From Deltaproteobacteria bacterium (GTDB lineage Bacteria > Desulfobacterota > DSM-4660 > Desulfatiglandales > B25-G16), in assembly GCA_020355145.1 (NCBI GenBank), contig CP070660.1, positions 77,871 to 84,298 of the forward strand: 6,428 bases of DNA, given 5' to 3'. The notes below the pieces were generated by a model. That model saw only the letters and a program-made list of their open reading frames with translations. It was not told the DNA's origin and made no database searches. A program made the position numbers and the translations under genes. Of the stretch, positions 6,147-6,428 are shown one piece after another (position 1 is the stretch's first letter; each line of letters opens with the position of its first letter).

Positions 6147-6175
6147 ATTATAATCTTCCAGGATATATGTACCAA
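6147..6175 (-). promoter_or_regulatory. Sigma70-type promoter candidate for uvrC
   Basis: On the minus strand TTGGTA (6175-6170, four of six -35 bases) is followed after exactly 17 bases by TATAAT (6152-6147, perfect -10). Transcription would start near 6140 and leave a leader of roughly 135 bases before the uvrC ATG at 6004. A second minus-strand TATAAT (6145-6140) overlaps but lacks a matching -35. The stretch 6140-6154 is itself a perfect inverted repeat (ATTATA-CAT-TATAAT), so a plus-strand TATAAT also occurs at 6149-6154 but without a good -35. Confidence 0.5.
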
Positions 6176-6209
6176 GGGAAATTTTCTTAGTATTTAAGGG
6201 AAAAATAAA

Positions 6210-6233
6210 TTAAGATTCAACAAATTATCTTAA
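6210..6233. repeat. 7-bp inverted repeat in the AT-rich stretch
   Basis: TTAAGAT (6210-6216) is the exact reverse complement of ATCTTAA (6227-6233) across ten bases. It lies in sequence of very low G+C upstream of the uvrC promoter candidate, where short AT-rich repeats arise easily. It could be a regulator site or chance. Confidence 0.3.
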
Positions 6234-6382
6234 ATGTAGAAAAGCAAAAACATTTTATTATTGCGTTAGCTTCTTTTGATTAACCACTAAAACATGTTAA
6301 GGCATAAGGACCTCGCAAAACCTGACAACCTTCCTTGCCCAGAAGAGGGTGGGGCTTTTCGGGAGTGACTGGTGGCCCGCGA

Positions 6383-6423
6383 CGAGGAGTTCGACTGAGG
6401 CTCACTCGAAGTCCTCGGCCGAG
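6383..6423. repeat. 35-base imperfect palindrome in a GC-rich block, overlapping CTCGGCCGAG
   Basis: CGAGGAGTTCGACTGAG (6383-6399) and CTCACTCGAAGTCCTCG (6401-6417) pair at 15 of 17 positions around a single central G (6400). The mismatches are G6389/G6411 and C6395/C6405, each single and symmetric within the arms. A second, perfect ten-base palindrome, CTCGGCCGAG (6414-6423), overlaps its right end. The form resembles interspersed palindromic repeats of bacterial intergenic regions or a stem of a structured RNA. The surrounding block is far richer in G+C than the sequence before 6300. Confidence 0.6.
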
Positions 6424-6428
6424 TCGGA

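Larger units (their letters stand above)
6005..6428. other. Gene-free region upstream of uvrC to the window edge
   Basis: No credible coding region is seen in these 424 bases; only very short frames occur on either strand. From left to right it holds a symmetric octamer array, two small hairpins, a minus-strand promoter candidate, an AT-rich segment (about 26% G+C over 6121-6300) with a 7-bp inverted repeat at 6210-6233, and a GC-rich block (about 61% over 6301-6428) with a 35-base imperfect palindrome. The GC-rich block may be the start of an element or RNA gene that continues past the edge; I could not match it to a known RNA family. Confidence 0.7.

Noticed and set aside
6294..6368. Short plus-strand frame of 24 codons starting at ATG 6294, with TGA at 6366 followed by a hairpin, considered as a small protein or a selenocysteine codon
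   Set aside because: There is no ribosome binding site, no known family, and a second in-frame TGA follows at 6396; the nearby palindrome is not placed or shaped like a bacterial SECIS element.
6301..6428. Possible SRP RNA, tmRNA, RNase P RNA or 6S RNA at the right edge
   Set aside because: None of the conserved sequence blocks I know for these RNAs could be found on either strand.

Overview
The window is a bacterial chromosomal segment. It carries five complete protein genes, the 3' end of a sixth, and a 424-base gene-free stretch at the right edge. Bacterial identity is supported by a full-length UvrC, Shine-Dalgarno sequences before most genes, tight spacing and one TTG start. Codon use favours ATA, AGA and AGG and base composition is moderately AT-rich. 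A COG0731-type radical SAM protein, a DUF89 phosphatase and a ThiI/MnmA-like thiolase with an NFACT-R-like tail suggest an anaerobic, non-model lineage (Desulfobacterota, Nitrospirota or a candidate phylum). That placement is inference with low confidence.

Layout. Positions 1-262 (+) encode the last 86 residues of a UDPGP-type UTP-glucose-1-phosphate uridylyltransferase. It is followed after 19 bases by an unrecognised 283-residue membrane-anchored coiled-coil protein (282-1133, +), probably in the same transcript. Convergent to these is a PP-loop RNA-thiolase-like protein (1146-2117, -). A 154-base divergent intergenic region separates that gene from a radical SAM protein (2272-3219, +). This region holds a perfect 10-bp inverted repeat whose right arm covers the Shine-Dalgarno sequence and the first base of the radical SAM start codon. 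On the minus strand lie uvrC (6004 down to 4193) and, 79 bases downstream, a DUF89/ARMT1-like phosphatase with a TTG start (4113 down to 3259). A short GC-rich palindrome flanked by 6-bp direct repeats sits between these two.

The uvrC upstream region is structurally rich. It contains a plausible sigma70-type minus-strand promoter (6147-6175) and two compact hairpins. It also contains a symmetric array of degenerate octamers that can fold into a long imperfect hairpin just before the uvrC start. Beyond this, an AT-rich stretch (about 26% G+C over 6121-6300) changes abruptly to about 61% G+C from 6301 to the edge, where a 35-base imperfect palindrome lies. This could be a repeat element or the start of a foreign or RNA-coding segment cut by the window.

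Functional themes are nucleotide-sugar supply and a possible envelope factor (left), probable tRNA modification (the divergent thiolase and radical SAM pair), and DNA repair with metabolite damage control (uvrC and DUF89). No CRISPR array, transposase, tRNA or rRNA gene was found. No clearly new multi-gene system is visible. The most unusual items are the NFACT-R-tailed thiolase, the unknown coiled-coil protein, and the intergenic symmetric repeats.
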